DNA from: Lachnospiraceae bacterium YSB2008
GTDB lineage: Bacteria; Bacillota; Clostridia; Lachnospirales; Lachnospiraceae
DNA: 64,000 bases
Direction: 5' to 3'
Assembly (NCBI GenBank): GCA_000687655.1
Contig: JHWR01000005.1
Location: 124,001 to 188,000 of the forward strand
Shown: piece after piece, positions 1 to 7,980 of the stretch
Position numbering within the stretch: position 1 is the first letter of the stretch
Layout: each line of letters begins with the position of its first letter
The notes under the pieces: model-generated
Databases searched by the model: none
The model's input: only the letters and a program-made list of their open reading frames with translations
What the model was told of the DNA's origin: nothing
Made by a program: the position numbers and the translations under genes

Positions 1-636
1 AAAAGCCTTCGCAGTTCTCAGATCCGGCTCCTTAAAATGATTACCTTCATTCCACTCGAGATTTGCATCAACCTTTGTATCCAGTATCTTATATATTCTT
101 TGTATATTATCCTCAACCTGAGCCATAATTTTGTTCTTCGTTTTTGATTCTTTATCTCCCAGACTAAGATAAACAGCTGATGATTTTATATCATTTTGAG
201 ATATATACTCTTCGATGCCAGGAAACCACACTGAAGGTGATGCCGCTGCCACTCCCTTAAACACATCAGTTTGATATGCAGCCCAAAGAGCAAAAAGTCC
301 AGAAAGGGAATAACCACCTATATAGAGATTTATATCTGCTTGATTCTTTCCGGCAAATACTTCAGTATTAATATATTCTAAGACCTTACTCAGTGTAACG
401 TCAGCATTTCCGCCGAAGTCATCCTTTCCAAATACAGCAGGTGCCTTCCAAGGAGATAAATCATCATTCCAGTTGTCCACCTTTATCGCAACAAGGCAGA
501 AATCATCTGATAATGATAGTTCTCGGATATACTCGATTTCTTTTTCGATTACAGCCATATCATGGTCATCTACCATCTGTATCAGTATATTATCTGATTC
601 CGTATTTCCATAATAATATGTATTCACCTTATACAT
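1..636 (-). CDS. Alpha/beta-hydrolase esterase, 3' end beyond window
   Basis: 212 codons are open from an ATG at 636 to the window edge, so the C-terminus is missing. The translation has a nucleophile-elbow motif GGYSLSG (catalytic Ser in GYSLSG) at about residues 107-113, followed by a segment with SPSVWFPG. Near the edge a GNHFKEPD stretch could carry the catalytic His. This pattern fits the putative esterase (PF00756, enterochelin-esterase-like) group of serine hydrolases, which cleave esters. No signal peptide is visible, so it is probably cytoplasmic. A GGAG lies only a few bases before the ATG. The substrate cannot be told. The gene ends 9 bases before the next minus-strand gene begins. 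Confidence 0.75.
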   Translation of the reverse strand, partial: MYKVNTYYYGNTESDNILIQMVDDHDMAVIEKEIEYIRELSLSDDFCLVAIKVDNWNDDLSPWKAPAVFGKDDFGGNADVTLSKVLEYINTEVFAGKNQADINLYIGGYSLSGLFALWAAYQTDVFKGVAAASPSVWFPGIEEYISQNDIKSSAVYLSLGDKESKTKNKIMAQVEDNIQRIYKILDTKVDANLEWNEGNHFKEPDLRTAKAF

Positions 637-645
637 TCTCCAAAC

Positions 646-1122
646 CTATGATTCATTTACAAGCTTCCCTGTCATATGTTCTATAGTAAGTTCCAGACAC
701 TGCACCCTTGGAAATGCATTTGTTAGTTCTTTCTGCAAGTACTCTTCATCATCTGTAAACTTCTGACACAGCTTAGTACAAATCATCTTTGCTTTCTCTT
801 CATCTTCTACCAAACGAATCCTTCCAAATACAATGACACTATTTATATTGAGTGCCCACTCCCCTTCTCGCTGGTAGCCCTGATCATATACACAAAAACT
901 TACTTTGTCGTTTGCTTTGATAGCATCAATCTTGTGTCCAACCTTAGCTCCATGAAAATATATCTTTCCATCGTCTTCAGAGTAGTAATGGCTGATAGGA
1001 ATTCCATATGGATATCCATCGTCTCCCAACATCGAAAGGACTCCTCTTGGTTCTTCCTTCAGAATACGTATGCATTCTTCCTCAGATATCTGCTGTTTAA
1101 AACGTCTCATTTCTCTGAACAT
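646..1122 (-). CDS. Pyridoxamine 5'-phosphate oxidase-family flavin-binding protein
   Basis: 158 aa. The sequence reads as a split-barrel FMN-binding protein: an N-terminal RGVLSMLGDDGYPYGIP strand pair, then YFHGAKVGHKIDAI, typical of the Nim/PNPOx-like group (PF12900/PF01243), and a SVIVFGRIRLVED strand. Members are small flavoproteins of mostly unknown substrate; some are annotated as nitroimidazole reductases. The start codon overlaps the stop of the upstream C_GCAxxG_C_C gene in a TAATG junction, so the two are almost certainly translationally coupled and may share a redox role. The exact reaction is not known. Confidence 0.75.
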   Translation of the reverse strand: MFREMRRFKQQISEEECIRILKEEPRGVLSMLGDDGYPYGIPISHYYSEDDGKIYFHGAKVGHKIDAIKANDKVSFCVYDQGYQREGEWALNINSVIVFGRIRLVEDEEKAKMICTKLCQKFTDDEEYLQKELTNAFPRVQCLELTIEHMTGKLVNES

Positions 1123-1484
1123 TATTCTCCCTCCATCATTTCCTCAAGTATCTTCGCCGCATCAGTAACACAAGCTCTGCAGGAACCTGGCACTTTACCT
1201 CTTAAATCCGAGCACATGACTGAACCCTTATCAGCAGCCTTGAACTTCTCTTCAAACTCTTCTATCTTCTTTGCAGCGTCTTCTCCATACTTCTGTTCCA
1301 GGACATACTCAGCAGAAAGCACAGCGCCGCACTTTCCCATCCTACCACCTGCAAACGGCATAGATATGGACTTTGCTTCCGCCTCACTGATTCCTATCAC
1401 ATCTGCAAATGCTTCCAGAACGGATCCGGAACATGTATGAAAACTCTTATGATTATTTACTGCTTTATCTGCCCTTGTTCCCAT
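1122..1484 (-). CDS. C_GCAxxG_C_C family redox-type protein
   Basis: 120 aa. Cysteines are placed as in the C_GCAxxG_C_C family (PF09719): HTCSGS near residue 17, GKCGAVLS around residue 51, then VMCSDLR and SCRAC towards the C-terminus. These proteins are small, cysteine-rich and probably bind metal or do redox chemistry, but none is well characterised. The ATG has an AGGA box 6-7 bases upstream. It forms a two-gene operon with the downstream flavin split-barrel gene (TAATG overlap). The pairing with a flavoprotein supports a reductive function, which is inference. Confidence 0.75.
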   Translation of the reverse strand: MGTRADKAVNNHKSFHTCSGSVLEAFADVIGISEAEAKSISMPFAGGRMGKCGAVLSAEYVLEQKYGEDAAKKIEEFEEKFKAADKGSVMCSDLRGKVPGSCRACVTDAAKILEEMMEGE

Positions 1485-1533
1485 ATTAATATCCTCTTCA
1501 TAATCAAATTGATTTTCTTATATTACTAATATC

Positions 1534-1662
1534 TTAGCCATCTTCTTGTCTTCCTATAAGTATGTTCATTATTTCTTTATAGAAAACTTCTGCAAGCTTC
1601 TTATGCGCCTCCGGAGTTAAATGAAGAGAATCCACCTTAGAAGGCTTTATATATGAAGCTGT
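1534..1662 (-). pseudogene. C-terminal remnant of a GDSL/SGNH hydrolase
   Basis: Reading the minus strand in the frame ending at a TAA at 1534-1536 gives KPSKVDSLHLTPEAHKKLAE and continues to the stop. The D-x-x-H-L-T-x-x-x-H pattern is the hallmark C-terminal Asp-His block of SGNH/GDSL esterases (block V). No start codon, nucleophile GDS block or other conserved block can be found upstream. The frame runs instead into the 3' end of the DUF1275 gene. It is therefore a decayed 3' fragment, about 40 residues. Its upstream limit is uncertain. Confidence 0.6.
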
Positions 1663-1711
1663 GAATATATATATTACGCTTAAAATCTGCGCGAAGCTCG
1701 CAACCTGTTTT

Positions 1712-2368
1712 TCACTCCCTGACCATCATCAAAGCCACCACAAGAAGGATTGCCGGAGAGATCCATATTGTTCCGATTCCAAGCCCTATGGAAAGAACAC
1801 CACCAATTCCGGCTCCTATGGCAAATATAAAAATAATACCAAAGAAATGCAAAGCCTTGTACAGGGATCCCTTCTCTTTTGTTCTGAAATACTGTGACAG
1901 GCTTTCCGTACCGCTCCTCAGATTTCCGATACACATCGTACTGGCGTATCCGTACCCATGAACCTTTCTGAAGGTCTGCACCTGCATGGCACATGAGAAC
2001 GATACCATGATATTCGCGAGCATGTTTAATCCTGACGGCATAAATCCTACCGCCAAAAGCAATGCGATCTCTATGAAAAGTATGATCTGCCTCCAATGGA
2101 TCTTGCTGCCGGTCTTGAACCTGCTCTCGACCCTTTCAGCCAGAAAAATACCTGCAGCAAATGATATGAGTGGAAGCATAAAATGCAATCCCTTATCCCA
2201 CTCTCCCTGCATAAAATTCTGGCTCATCAGTACCACATTACCAGTCTGGGCATTTGCGAATACACCACCCCTCACGTTATAAGTATATGCGTCTTGTAAT
2301 CCTCCCGAAAATGAAAGCAACGCACTTAATCGAAAGCTCTCGGAGGTCTGCGTTTTTGCAATCGACAT
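1712..2368 (-). CDS. YoaK/DUF1275 family membrane protein
   Basis: About 218 aa from the ATG at 2368, chosen because a TGGAG box lies 8-9 bases upstream; an upstream in-frame ATG at 2413 has no such box. The protein has about six hydrophobic segments and the family signature SGGLQDAYTY followed by FANAQTGNVV, typical of DUF1275 (PF06912). The family consists of integral membrane proteins of unknown function. The 3' end abuts the SGNH hydrolase remnant, which suggests a local deletion or rearrangement. It could be co-transcribed with the AlbA_2 gene 96 bases upstream. Confidence 0.75.
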   Translation of the reverse strand: MSIAKTQTSESFRLSALLSFSGGLQDAYTYNVRGGVFANAQTGNVVLMSQNFMQGEWDKGLHFMLPLISFAAGIFLAERVESRFKTGSKIHWRQIILFIEIALLLAVGFMPSGLNMLANIMVSFSCAMQVQTFRKVHGYGYASTMCIGNLRSGTESLSQYFRTKEKGSLYKALHFFGIIFIFAIGAGIGGVLSIGLGIGTIWISPAILLVVALMMVRE

Positions 2369-2464
2369 CTCTTTTCTCCAAATATTTTCCATCATAATAA
2401 GAACGAAAGTCAATCCGGCTGTTGGCCGTCATGAGCCTTCCATGCACATTCTGTCATCTGCAGA

Positions 2465-3862
2465 TCACAATTTTATTTTGATGAGTGCTGTCGGTGACTT
2501 TGGATTTCCATCTCGATATATAATATCCGCATCCATTAATGGCTTTAAAACTTCTGCCAAAAACTGACTTCTGCTATTATATTTTGTTCTCGCTTGAAGA
2601 TCCTTTACCAACTTAGGCCCTTCTTTTTTTAATATTTCAACAATGAGTTCTTTAGGATCCGAAAATTGCTCCTCATCAACTTCTATCACACTTTCTTCAT
2701 AAAGCCTGTCATACAGACGCAAATTCAAGAAACCCGGATAAATAGAAACAACCGGCTGCAAGTGTTCGTCACTATCCTTATAACTTTCAATCATAGTCTG
2801 AAAACCAGTTCCGCCACGTTCCATAAGATTAGCTTCGTCAAGACATGCGGCGATAATGGTATTTCTTCGGATAGATGGAATAGATCCTAACGGATATTCA
2901 GCATAACTTTTAGGCAACAACCATGATCCCGGTGATACTATTTCTATCCTGTCACAGTATATGTCTACATCTATCTGGGTTCCTGCGATAGAATAATCCC
3001 TATGAGCGATTGCATTAACTAACGCTTCGCGAATCGCCTCTTTCGGATATGCTCTTACCTCCTCACGACCACCTGACTTAGTTTTTTCCCATCCTATCTT
3101 TGTATTTCTCTCAATAAAACTTATGGCATCCCGAAATACTTTTGCCAAAGATCCCTTAAATCTATCATGATCTAATACCGTACCGATTTTCTGTTTTCCT
3201 TTCCACAAACGACAGCATATCAGAGAATCATCTCCATCATAACTATCCTCAAACATGATGAATCCAGATTTTGCGAAACCATCTTTCGTCACTATTTCCT
3301 CATTCTGTAATTCCTTTAGTGACGGAATAGACGAATCCTCTCTGTATTCTCTGCACAAGTTGATGTATTCTGTCCACTGTTTTTCATTATATACTGTTTC
3401 CGTTGTCTCATTGTCTACACCATGTTTTCTTTTATGCAAGGCTATTATCTCTTCCGGAGACGCAGGTGGAGTATTTCCATCACCTTTGATATAAACGGTC
3501 TCATTAAAATCCCCTTCTCGATATCTTAATATCGAATCTGCCGGAATAACATTGACCGCCAATACAAAGTGCTCAGCATTTTCATCTACGCTACGCATCA
3601 TATACTGAACCCTTGCGTGCGGAAAAATATGCCTGTCGTTAATCTTTGCTATAAAGTTTTTCGTTTTATCAATCTCTTCCAAACTAATGCCAAAAGCTTC
3701 TCCTTCATTCGAGACTCCGACAAACATCACACCGCCTTTACCGTTAGCATAACCAACTATGGTTTTTGCCCACTTAACGGGATTGTCCGGATTCAATATC
3801 TGCTTATACTCATAATCAAGATCTTCCGTTATTACATCCGGAAATATTTCTCGTATATGCAT
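2465..3862 (-). CDS. AlbA_2-domain / GHKL-ATPase transcriptional-regulator-like protein
   Basis: 465 aa. N-terminal residues of about 10-140 match a Schlafen AlbA_2 domain (PF04326): DLDYEYKQIL, ANGKGGVMFVGVSNEGEAFG. The middle has REALVNAIAHRDYS and a DRIEIVSPG strand followed by MERGGTGFQTM, the HATPase_c_4 pattern (PF13749) with its N-box Asn. The C-terminal third looks like a winged helix (KELIVEILKKEGPKLVKDLQ). Such proteins are called putative DNA-binding or ATP-dependent helicase-like regulators; the biochemical role is not settled. The start has an AGGAGGG box. The promoter lies inside a phased repeat array directly upstream, which fits autoregulation. Confidence 0.8.
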   Translation of the reverse strand: MHIREIFPDVITEDLDYEYKQILNPDNPVKWAKTIVGYANGKGGVMFVGVSNEGEAFGISLEEIDKTKNFIAKINDRHIFPHARVQYMMRSVDENAEHFVLAVNVIPADSILRYREGDFNETVYIKGDGNTPPASPEEIIALHKRKHGVDNETTETVYNEKQWTEYINLCREYREDSSIPSLKELQNEEIVTKDGFAKSGFIMFEDSYDGDDSLICCRLWKGKQKIGTVLDHDRFKGSLAKVFRDAISFIERNTKIGWEKTKSGGREEVRAYPKEAIREALVNAIAHRDYSIAGTQIDVDIYCDRIEIVSPGSWLLPKSYAEYPLGSIPSIRRNTIIAACLDEANLMERGGTGFQTMIESYKDSDEHLQPVVSIYPGFLNLRLYDRLYEESVIEVDEEQFSDPKELIVEILKKEGPKLVKDLQARTKYNSRSQFLAEVLKPLMDADIIYRDGNPKSPTALIKIKL

Positions 3863-3892
3863 TCCTACGCCCTCCTACTGTTTTCTGTAATA

Positions 3893-3921
3893 ACTATACC
3901 AATCATTTCGGAACATTACAA
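3893..3921 (-). promoter_or_regulatory. Predicted sigma-A promoter of the AlbA_2 gene
   Basis: On the minus strand TTGTAA (3916-3921) is followed after exactly 17 bases by TATAGT (3893-3898), about 30 bases before the AlbA_2 gene start. The -35 hexamer sits exactly in the one degenerate copy (CATTACA) of the six-copy CATTTCG array, as if that copy was remodelled to supply the -35 box. Confidence 0.5.
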
Positions 3922-3966
3922 TAACATTTCGGAACATTTCGATAACATTTCGGGACATTTCGATTC
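3904..3966. repeat. Three 21-bp tandem repeats (six CATTTCG half-units, ~10.5-bp phase)
   Basis: CATTTCG or a close variant starts at 3904, 3914 (CATTACA), 3925, 3935, 3946 and 3956. The steps are 10, 11, 10, 11 and 10 bases, so all half-units face the same side of the helix. Equivalently, a 21-bp unit CATTTCGGAACATTTCGATAA is repeated three times with few changes. The array overlaps the -35 box and extends upstream of it. It looks like a cooperative operator for a protein binding as an oligomer. Confidence 0.75.
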
Positions 3967-4250
3967 TTTGCAATGCTCTATACCCCCCGTCTTCAATTTC
4001 GCGTTTTTGCACGCGTGAAGTTTCCCGGAAATTCGCCGAAACGAAAAGAGCCACTCTTCCAAGATTTCTCTTAAAAAAGTGGCTCTCAATAAGCGCAATC
4101 TCTATTTTTTCTTTCCTGCCGCTTGATACTACTTTCTGCCGTTTCCCGTATTATTCAGTGTTATCGGGTATTGTAGGCTCGAATTTTGCTGTACTTTTGC
4201 TGTACTTTTTTTATCTCGAAGGCTCGGAAGCCTTAATTTTACTGCATTTC
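3967..4250. other. Non-coding gap between lysS and the AlbA_2 gene
   Basis: No convincing gene was found. Contents are the long inverted repeat at 4047-4086, two perfect tandem copies of TTTTGCTGTAC at 4184-4205, and a small hairpin AAGGCT-CGGA-AGCCTT at 4218-4233. A 60-codon frame on the minus strand (4098-3916) only reads through the hairpin and the CATTTCG repeats and has no family resemblance. Confidence 0.5.
4047..4086 (-). terminator. Probable lysS terminator (long-loop hairpin)
   Basis: AGAGCCACT (4047-4055) pairs perfectly with AGTGGCTCT (4078-4086). Reading the minus strand, the hairpin has a 22-base loop and is followed by TTTCGTTTC. It lies about 165 bases after the lysS stop and is the only terminator-like structure before the AlbA_2 promoter. 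Confidence 0.45.
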
Positions 4251-5789
4251 TTAACTCAAAGACTTCAAGGTCGGGAATAACAGTACATCTCTTATTGCAG
4301 GACTGTCAGTCATGATCATGACAAGTCTGTCTATACCGTATCCAATACCGCCTGTAGGTGGCATACCAACCTCAAGTGCATTAAGGAAGTCCTCATCTGT
4401 GTGGTTAGCTTCCTCATCACCGGCATCTGCAAGTGCGTCCTGAGCTGCGAATCTTTCACGCTGATCTATAGGATCGTTAAGCTCGGAATATGCATTTGCC
4501 ATTTCCCATCCATTCATGAAGAACTCGAATCTCTCTACATATTCAGGATTCTCAGGCTTCTTCTTTGTAAGTGGAGAAATCTCTATAGGATGATCCATAA
4601 CAAATGTAGGCTGAACAAGATGCTCCTCTACATATGTCTCGAAGAAGAGGTTAAGTATATCACCCTTCTTATGGAACTCCTCAAATTCTATATGATGCTC
4701 TTTTGCAAGAGCCTTAGCTGCCTCAGTATCAGCAACCTCATTCCAGTCAACGCCGCTGTACTTCTTAACAGCATCAACCATTGTGATTCTCTCAAACGGC
4801 TTGCCGAGATCCATCTCAACTCCGTTGTAAGTGATCTTTGTAGTACCAAGAACTTCCTCGGCAATATGACGGTACATACGCTCTGTAAGATCCATCATGC
4901 CGTGGTAGTCTGTATATGCCTGATAAAGCTCCATAAGTGTGAACTCAGGGTTGTGTCTTGTATCAAGACCTTCATTTCTGAATACACGGCCTATCTCATA
5001 AACTCTCTCCATACCGCCGACTATAAGTCTCTTCAGGTAAAGTTCAAGAGAAATACGAAGCTTAAGGTCCTCATCAAGAGCATTGAAATGTGTCTCGAAC
5101 GGACGTGCAGCTGCACCACCGGCATTTGCAACGAGCATAGGAGTTTCAACCTCCATGAAGCCCTCTGCATCGAGGAATCTTCTTATAGAAGCTATGATCT
5201 TTGATCTCTTGATAAATGTATCCTTAACCTCTGGATTCATGATGAGGTCAACATATCTCTGACGATATCTTATATCTGTATTTGTAAGTCCATGGAACTT
5301 CTCAGGAAGAATCTGAAGGCTCTTTGTAAGGAGTGTAACTTCCTTAGCATGAATAGAAACCTCTCCTGTTCTTGTTCTGAAGAGATAACCCTTGATACCG
5401 ACTATATCTCCGATATCCATACGCTTGAAGCCCTTGTAAGCATCCTCACCGAGCTCATCTCTTGTAACATATATCTGAAGATTACCCTTAAGGTCCTGGA
5501 TATTTCCGAAAGAAGCCTTACCCATAACTCTCTTGGACATCAGACGTCCTGCTACGGAAACATTGATTCTCTCTTCTTCTGAAATCTCAGGTGCTTCCTC
5601 ACCCTCAGCCGGTGCAGGGAACTTCTCGTTGAATTCTGCTCTCGCATCAGCAGTATGATATGTTACATCATACTTAGTAATTACAAATGGATCGTTGCCT
5701 GCTTCCTGAAGTTCAGCAAGCTTCTCTCTTCTTACTTTAAGGAGCTGATTGATATCCGGCTCCTGCTTATTCTGATTCTGGTCTCCCAT
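4251..5789 (-). CDS. lysS: Lysyl-tRNA synthetase, class II
   Basis: 512 aa, full length for the bacterial family. It charges tRNA-Lys with lysine in the cytoplasm. The N-terminal third is the anticodon-binding OB fold ([21 protein letters not shown]). The catalytic domain has class II motif 1 near FMEVETPM, motif 2 in [15 protein letters not shown], and motif 3 in [11 protein letters not shown] near residue 490. An AGGAGG box precedes the ATG. The greA terminator lies between greA and lysS, so lysS probably has its own promoter or receives read-through. No T-box leader was seen in the 88-base gap. Confidence 0.97.
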   Translation of the reverse strand: MGDQNQNKQEPDINQLLKVRREKLAELQEAGNDPFVITKYDVTYHTADARAEFNEKFPAPAEGEEAPEISEEERINVSVAGRLMSKRVMGKASFGNIQDLKGNLQIYVTRDELGEDAYKGFKRMDIGDIVGIKGYLFRTRTGEVSIHAKEVTLLTKSLQILPEKFHGLTNTDIRYRQRYVDLIMNPEVKDTFIKRSKIIASIRRFLDAEGFMEVETPMLVANAGGAAARPFETHFNALDEDLKLRISLELYLKRLIVGGMERVYEIGRVFRNEGLDTRHNPEFTLMELYQAYTDYHGMMDLTERMYRHIAEEVLGTTKITYNGVEMDLGKPFERITMVDAVKKYSGVDWNEVADTEAAKALAKEHHIEFEEFHKKGDILNLFFETYVEEHLVQPTFVMDHPIEISPLTKKKPENPEYVERFEFFMNGWEMANAYSELNDPIDQRERFAAQDALADAGDEEANHTDEDFLNALEVGMPPTGGIGYGIDRLVMIMTDSPAIRDVLLFPTLKSLS

Positions 5790-5834
5790 ATTTTCCTCCT
5801 GATATGTGACGCCCGGAAGTCATCACGTTAGTTT

Positions 5835-5868
5835 AAAAAAGGGAACCTTCTTTTTAAATAAGGTTCCC
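5835..5868 (-). terminator. Rho-independent terminator of greA
   Basis: Minus strand: GGGAACCTT, a short A/T loop, AAGGTTCCC, then TTTTTT. The 9-bp stem (5841-5849 with 5860-5868) and T-run start 10 bases after the greA stop. It is a textbook intrinsic terminator. Confidence 0.9.
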
Positions 5869-5877
5869 AAATTATCA

Positions 5878-6357
5878 TTAGTCTCTCTTGAAATCAAGTA
5901 CCTTGTAATCGAACCTTCCCTTAGGAGCCTCTACAGATATTACCTGACCTTTCTTAGCGCCCATAAGTGCTGCACCGAGTGGTGATTCATTTGAAATCTT
6001 TCCATTCAGTATGTCAGCTTCTGTAGAACCTACAAGCTTGTACTTCATTTCCTTCTTTGTCTTCATGTCCTTGATACGGACAGTGCATCCAAAGTTTACA
6101 GTTGCCTTATCTATGGAATCCTCATCAACAACTTCTACGTTCTTGAGGATCTTCTCGATCTCATTGATTCGAGTCTCGATGTCTCTCTGCTCATCCTTTG
6201 CTGCATCATATTCAGCATTCTCTGAAAGGTCGCCCTGCTCACGAGCTTCCTTAATCTTCTGAGCTATCTCCTGACGTTTGTTTACTTTAAGGTCCTGAAG
6301 CTCTTCCTCAAGCTCCCTGAGTCCTTCGTAAGTAAGGATATTCTTCTTTGATTCCAT
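5878..6357 (-). CDS. greA: Transcription elongation factor GreA
   Basis: 159 aa, typical length. GreA enters the RNA polymerase secondary channel and stimulates transcript cleavage to rescue backtracked complexes. The N-terminal coiled coil is visible as LTYEGLRELEEELQDLKVNK and contains the acidic tip region (DLSENAEYDAAKDEQ). The C-terminal FKBP-like domain includes DILNGKISNESPLGAALMGA, the conserved family block. It lies directly downstream of tRNA-Leu with no terminator between, so the tRNA and greA may be co-transcribed. A strong terminator follows. Confidence 0.97.
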   Translation of the reverse strand: MESKKNILTYEGLRELEEELQDLKVNKRQEIAQKIKEAREQGDLSENAEYDAAKDEQRDIETRINEIEKILKNVEVVDEDSIDKATVNFGCTVRIKDMKTKKEMKYKLVGSTEADILNGKISNESPLGAALMGAKKGQVISVEAPKGRFDYKVLDFKRD

Positions 6358-6413
6358 TTTGAAATACCTGCCTTATCAAAGTATTATTTGTTCACATCAC
6401 GTGAAAATGTAAT

Positions 6414-6496
6414 GCAGATGACGGGACTCGAACCCGAACCCACTTGCGTGGACATGAACCTGAATCATGCGCGTATACCAATTCCGCCACATCTGC
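6414..6496 (-). tRNA. tRNA-Leu (anticodon CAG)
   Basis: 83 nt. The acceptor arm GCAGATG pairs with CATCTGC. The anticodon stem-loop is CATGA-TTCAGGT-TCATG, giving CAG at the centre. It has a long class II variable arm and a T-arm GGGTTCGAGTCCC. CCA is not encoded; the bases after the 3' end read ATT. It sits 57 bases upstream of greA on the same strand. Confidence 0.95.
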
Positions 6497-6502
6497 TGAC
6501 AA

Positions 6503-6667
6503 AGATTAAACCAGCATAAATTTGTACATAAGCGATTGTGATGCTCGCATCACAAATCGCTTAGGGACGAATTTGGGTGGTGCGAAGCGCCACATGCGTC
6601 ACAAACATAAGCTGCGAAGCAGCGACTGACGACGTAGTCGGCAGGTTTGTGACCGCTGGTTTAATCT
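6503..6667. repeat. Multi-branched palindromic element 1 (cloverleaf-like)
   Basis: An outer perfect 13-bp inverted repeat AGATTAAACCAGC (6503-6515) / GCTGGTTTAATCT (6655-6667) encloses several further perfect or near-perfect hairpins. Arm A (6530-6562) is AAGCGATT..AATCGCTT around GATGC-TC-GCATC. Arm B (6577-6593) is GTGGTGC-GAA-GCGCCAC. A sub-stem GTCACAAAC/GTTTGTGAC (6598-6606 with 6645-6653) carries GCTGC-GAA-GCAGC (6611-6623) and CGACT..AGTCG (6623-6640). It lies between tRNA-Leu and the trigger-factor-like gene and has no coding potential. Two arms have the GCGAAGC core. Confidence 0.75.
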
Positions 6668-6682
6668 CATTATTCATTTCGT

Positions 6683-6726
6683 AGCGACGACATATGGTGC
6701 GCAGCACCAGATGGCTTGTGGTCGCT
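6683..6726. repeat. Companion hairpin of palindromic element 1
   Basis: AGCGAC (6683-6688) / GTCGCT (6721-6726) encloses the tight hairpin TGGTGC-GCA-GCACCA (6695-6709). It lies 32 bases before the stop of the minus-strand lipoprotein gene. It may act as a weak terminator for that gene, though the T-rich stretch is on the wrong side for the minus strand. The structure resembles the neighbouring cloverleaf. Confidence 0.5.
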
Positions 6727-6757
6727 GTTTTTTACGTATTAGCTAGTTATTTGTAGA

Positions 6758-7849
6758 TTACTCCTCCGCTTCCTCAGCTACGGCATTCTCTTTCAAAAAT
6801 TCCACAACCTTCTGCTCGAGCAGTGAGAGGTATATATCCTCTTCCTTATACATAGTGTTTGCTTCAAACTCTGCTATATCCTTATAGTTATAGTTTGCAA
6901 GAAGCTCATCAACCTTTTCCTTATATTCAGTCTCATCAAGCTTGATGCCCTCAACCTCAGCGATAGTTGTTACAACCATCTTTCTTCTGAACTCATCAAG
7001 AACATTCTCCTTAAGATAATCCTGAAGATCATCTGATGACTGGAAACCATAGTACATCATAAGTGTTTCAACGTCCATACCGTTTGAATCTGCAAGATCC
7101 TGGAAGTATGCGATCTGCTCATCTATAGTCTCCTGAACTTCCTGCTCAGGGAACTCCTTGAATGTTGAAGCATCTATAACTGACTGAAGTATATTCTCGT
7201 TATCTGTATTTGCATCAGTTGCAGAATTCTGCTCCTCATGCTCAGCTCTCTTCTGATCCTCGAATTCCTTAGTTGTCTTGCAATCTGTAAGTGAAGCAAC
7301 AAGTTCATCGTTGTACTCAGGCTCAATGCTTATAACAACTGCATTAAGAGTTGTCTTGAATACTGCAGGCTTACCTGCAAGATCAGGATTGTTAGGATAT
7401 TCATCCGGGAATGTAACGTTAACATCAAATGTATCGCCCGGTGTATGTCCTACGATCTGCTCATCGAAGTTATCTATATATCCACTTGAACCAAGTGTGA
7501 TCTCTGTTCCGGCACCCTGTGTGTTTCCGCCATCGAACTCAACACCGTCTATAGAACCTACATAATCTATATTTACAGCATCTCCCCAGGTAGCAGCCCT
7601 GTCAGTAACCTCATCCTTGGTTGTTCCCTGATATATGAGTGAATTGATATCATTCTGAATATCTTCATCAGTAACCTCTGTATGTGAAGGAGTATACTTA
7701 ACACCCTTATACTCACCAAGTGTCACATACTTGCTGTACTTTCCTATTATAGATGATACTTCACCTGACTCAGCCTTGTCGCCGCATCCTGAAAGAAGTG
7801 TCAGGCACATTGCTATGATCAATACATTTGCAATCTTTTTTATCTTCAT
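6758..7849 (-). CDS. Trigger-factor-like FKBP-type prolyl isomerase lipoprotein
   Basis: About 363 aa from the ATG at 7849, which has AAAGGA 7 bases upstream; an in-frame ATG at 7882 has none. A lipoprotein signal peptide (MKIKKIANVLIIAM.. with lipobox LLSGC) puts it on the outer face of the membrane. Residues ~75-165 form an FKBP-like domain (GDAVNIDYVGSIDGVEFDGG, VGHTPGDTFDVNVTFPDEYP). The rest resembles the C-terminal chaperone arms of trigger factor (TIDEQIAYFQDLA, DEFRRKMVVTTIAEVEGI). The N-terminal ribosome-binding domain of true trigger factor is absent. It probably assists folding of secreted proteins. Confidence 0.85.
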   Translation of the reverse strand: MKIKKIANVLIIAMCLTLLSGCGDKAESGEVSSIIGKYSKYVTLGEYKGVKYTPSHTEVTDEDIQNDINSLIYQGTTKDEVTDRAATWGDAVNIDYVGSIDGVEFDGGNTQGAGTEITLGSSGYIDNFDEQIVGHTPGDTFDVNVTFPDEYPNNPDLAGKPAVFKTTLNAVVISIEPEYNDELVASLTDCKTTKEFEDQKRAEHEEQNSATDANTDNENILQSVIDASTFKEFPEQEVQETIDEQIAYFQDLADSNGMDVETLMMYYGFQSSDDLQDYLKENVLDEFRRKMVVTTIAEVEGIKLDETEYKEKVDELLANYNYKDIAEFEANTMYKEEDIYLSLLEQKVVEFLKENAVAEEAEE

Positions 7850-7980
7850 GATATTGTCCTTTCCGAAAAATCTACCTTCCATTTATAACACAAAGCTTCT
7901 AAAAATAAAAGCAAAATTTTAGTGAACCTTTAAAAAGCTAGGAATTAAGCCATTTTCACTCATTTTCAGTCGACATAATT

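Noticed and set aside
3916-4098. 60-codon minus-strand reading frame with repeated CPEML/CSEML residues
   Set aside because: The repetition is only the CATTTCG operator array read as protein, and the upstream part reads through a terminator-like hairpin.
4401-5204. 267-codon plus-strand frame opposite lysS
   Set aside because: It is an antisense shadow of a strongly conserved synthetase; composition is Cys/Leu/Ile-biased as expected for a shadow frame.
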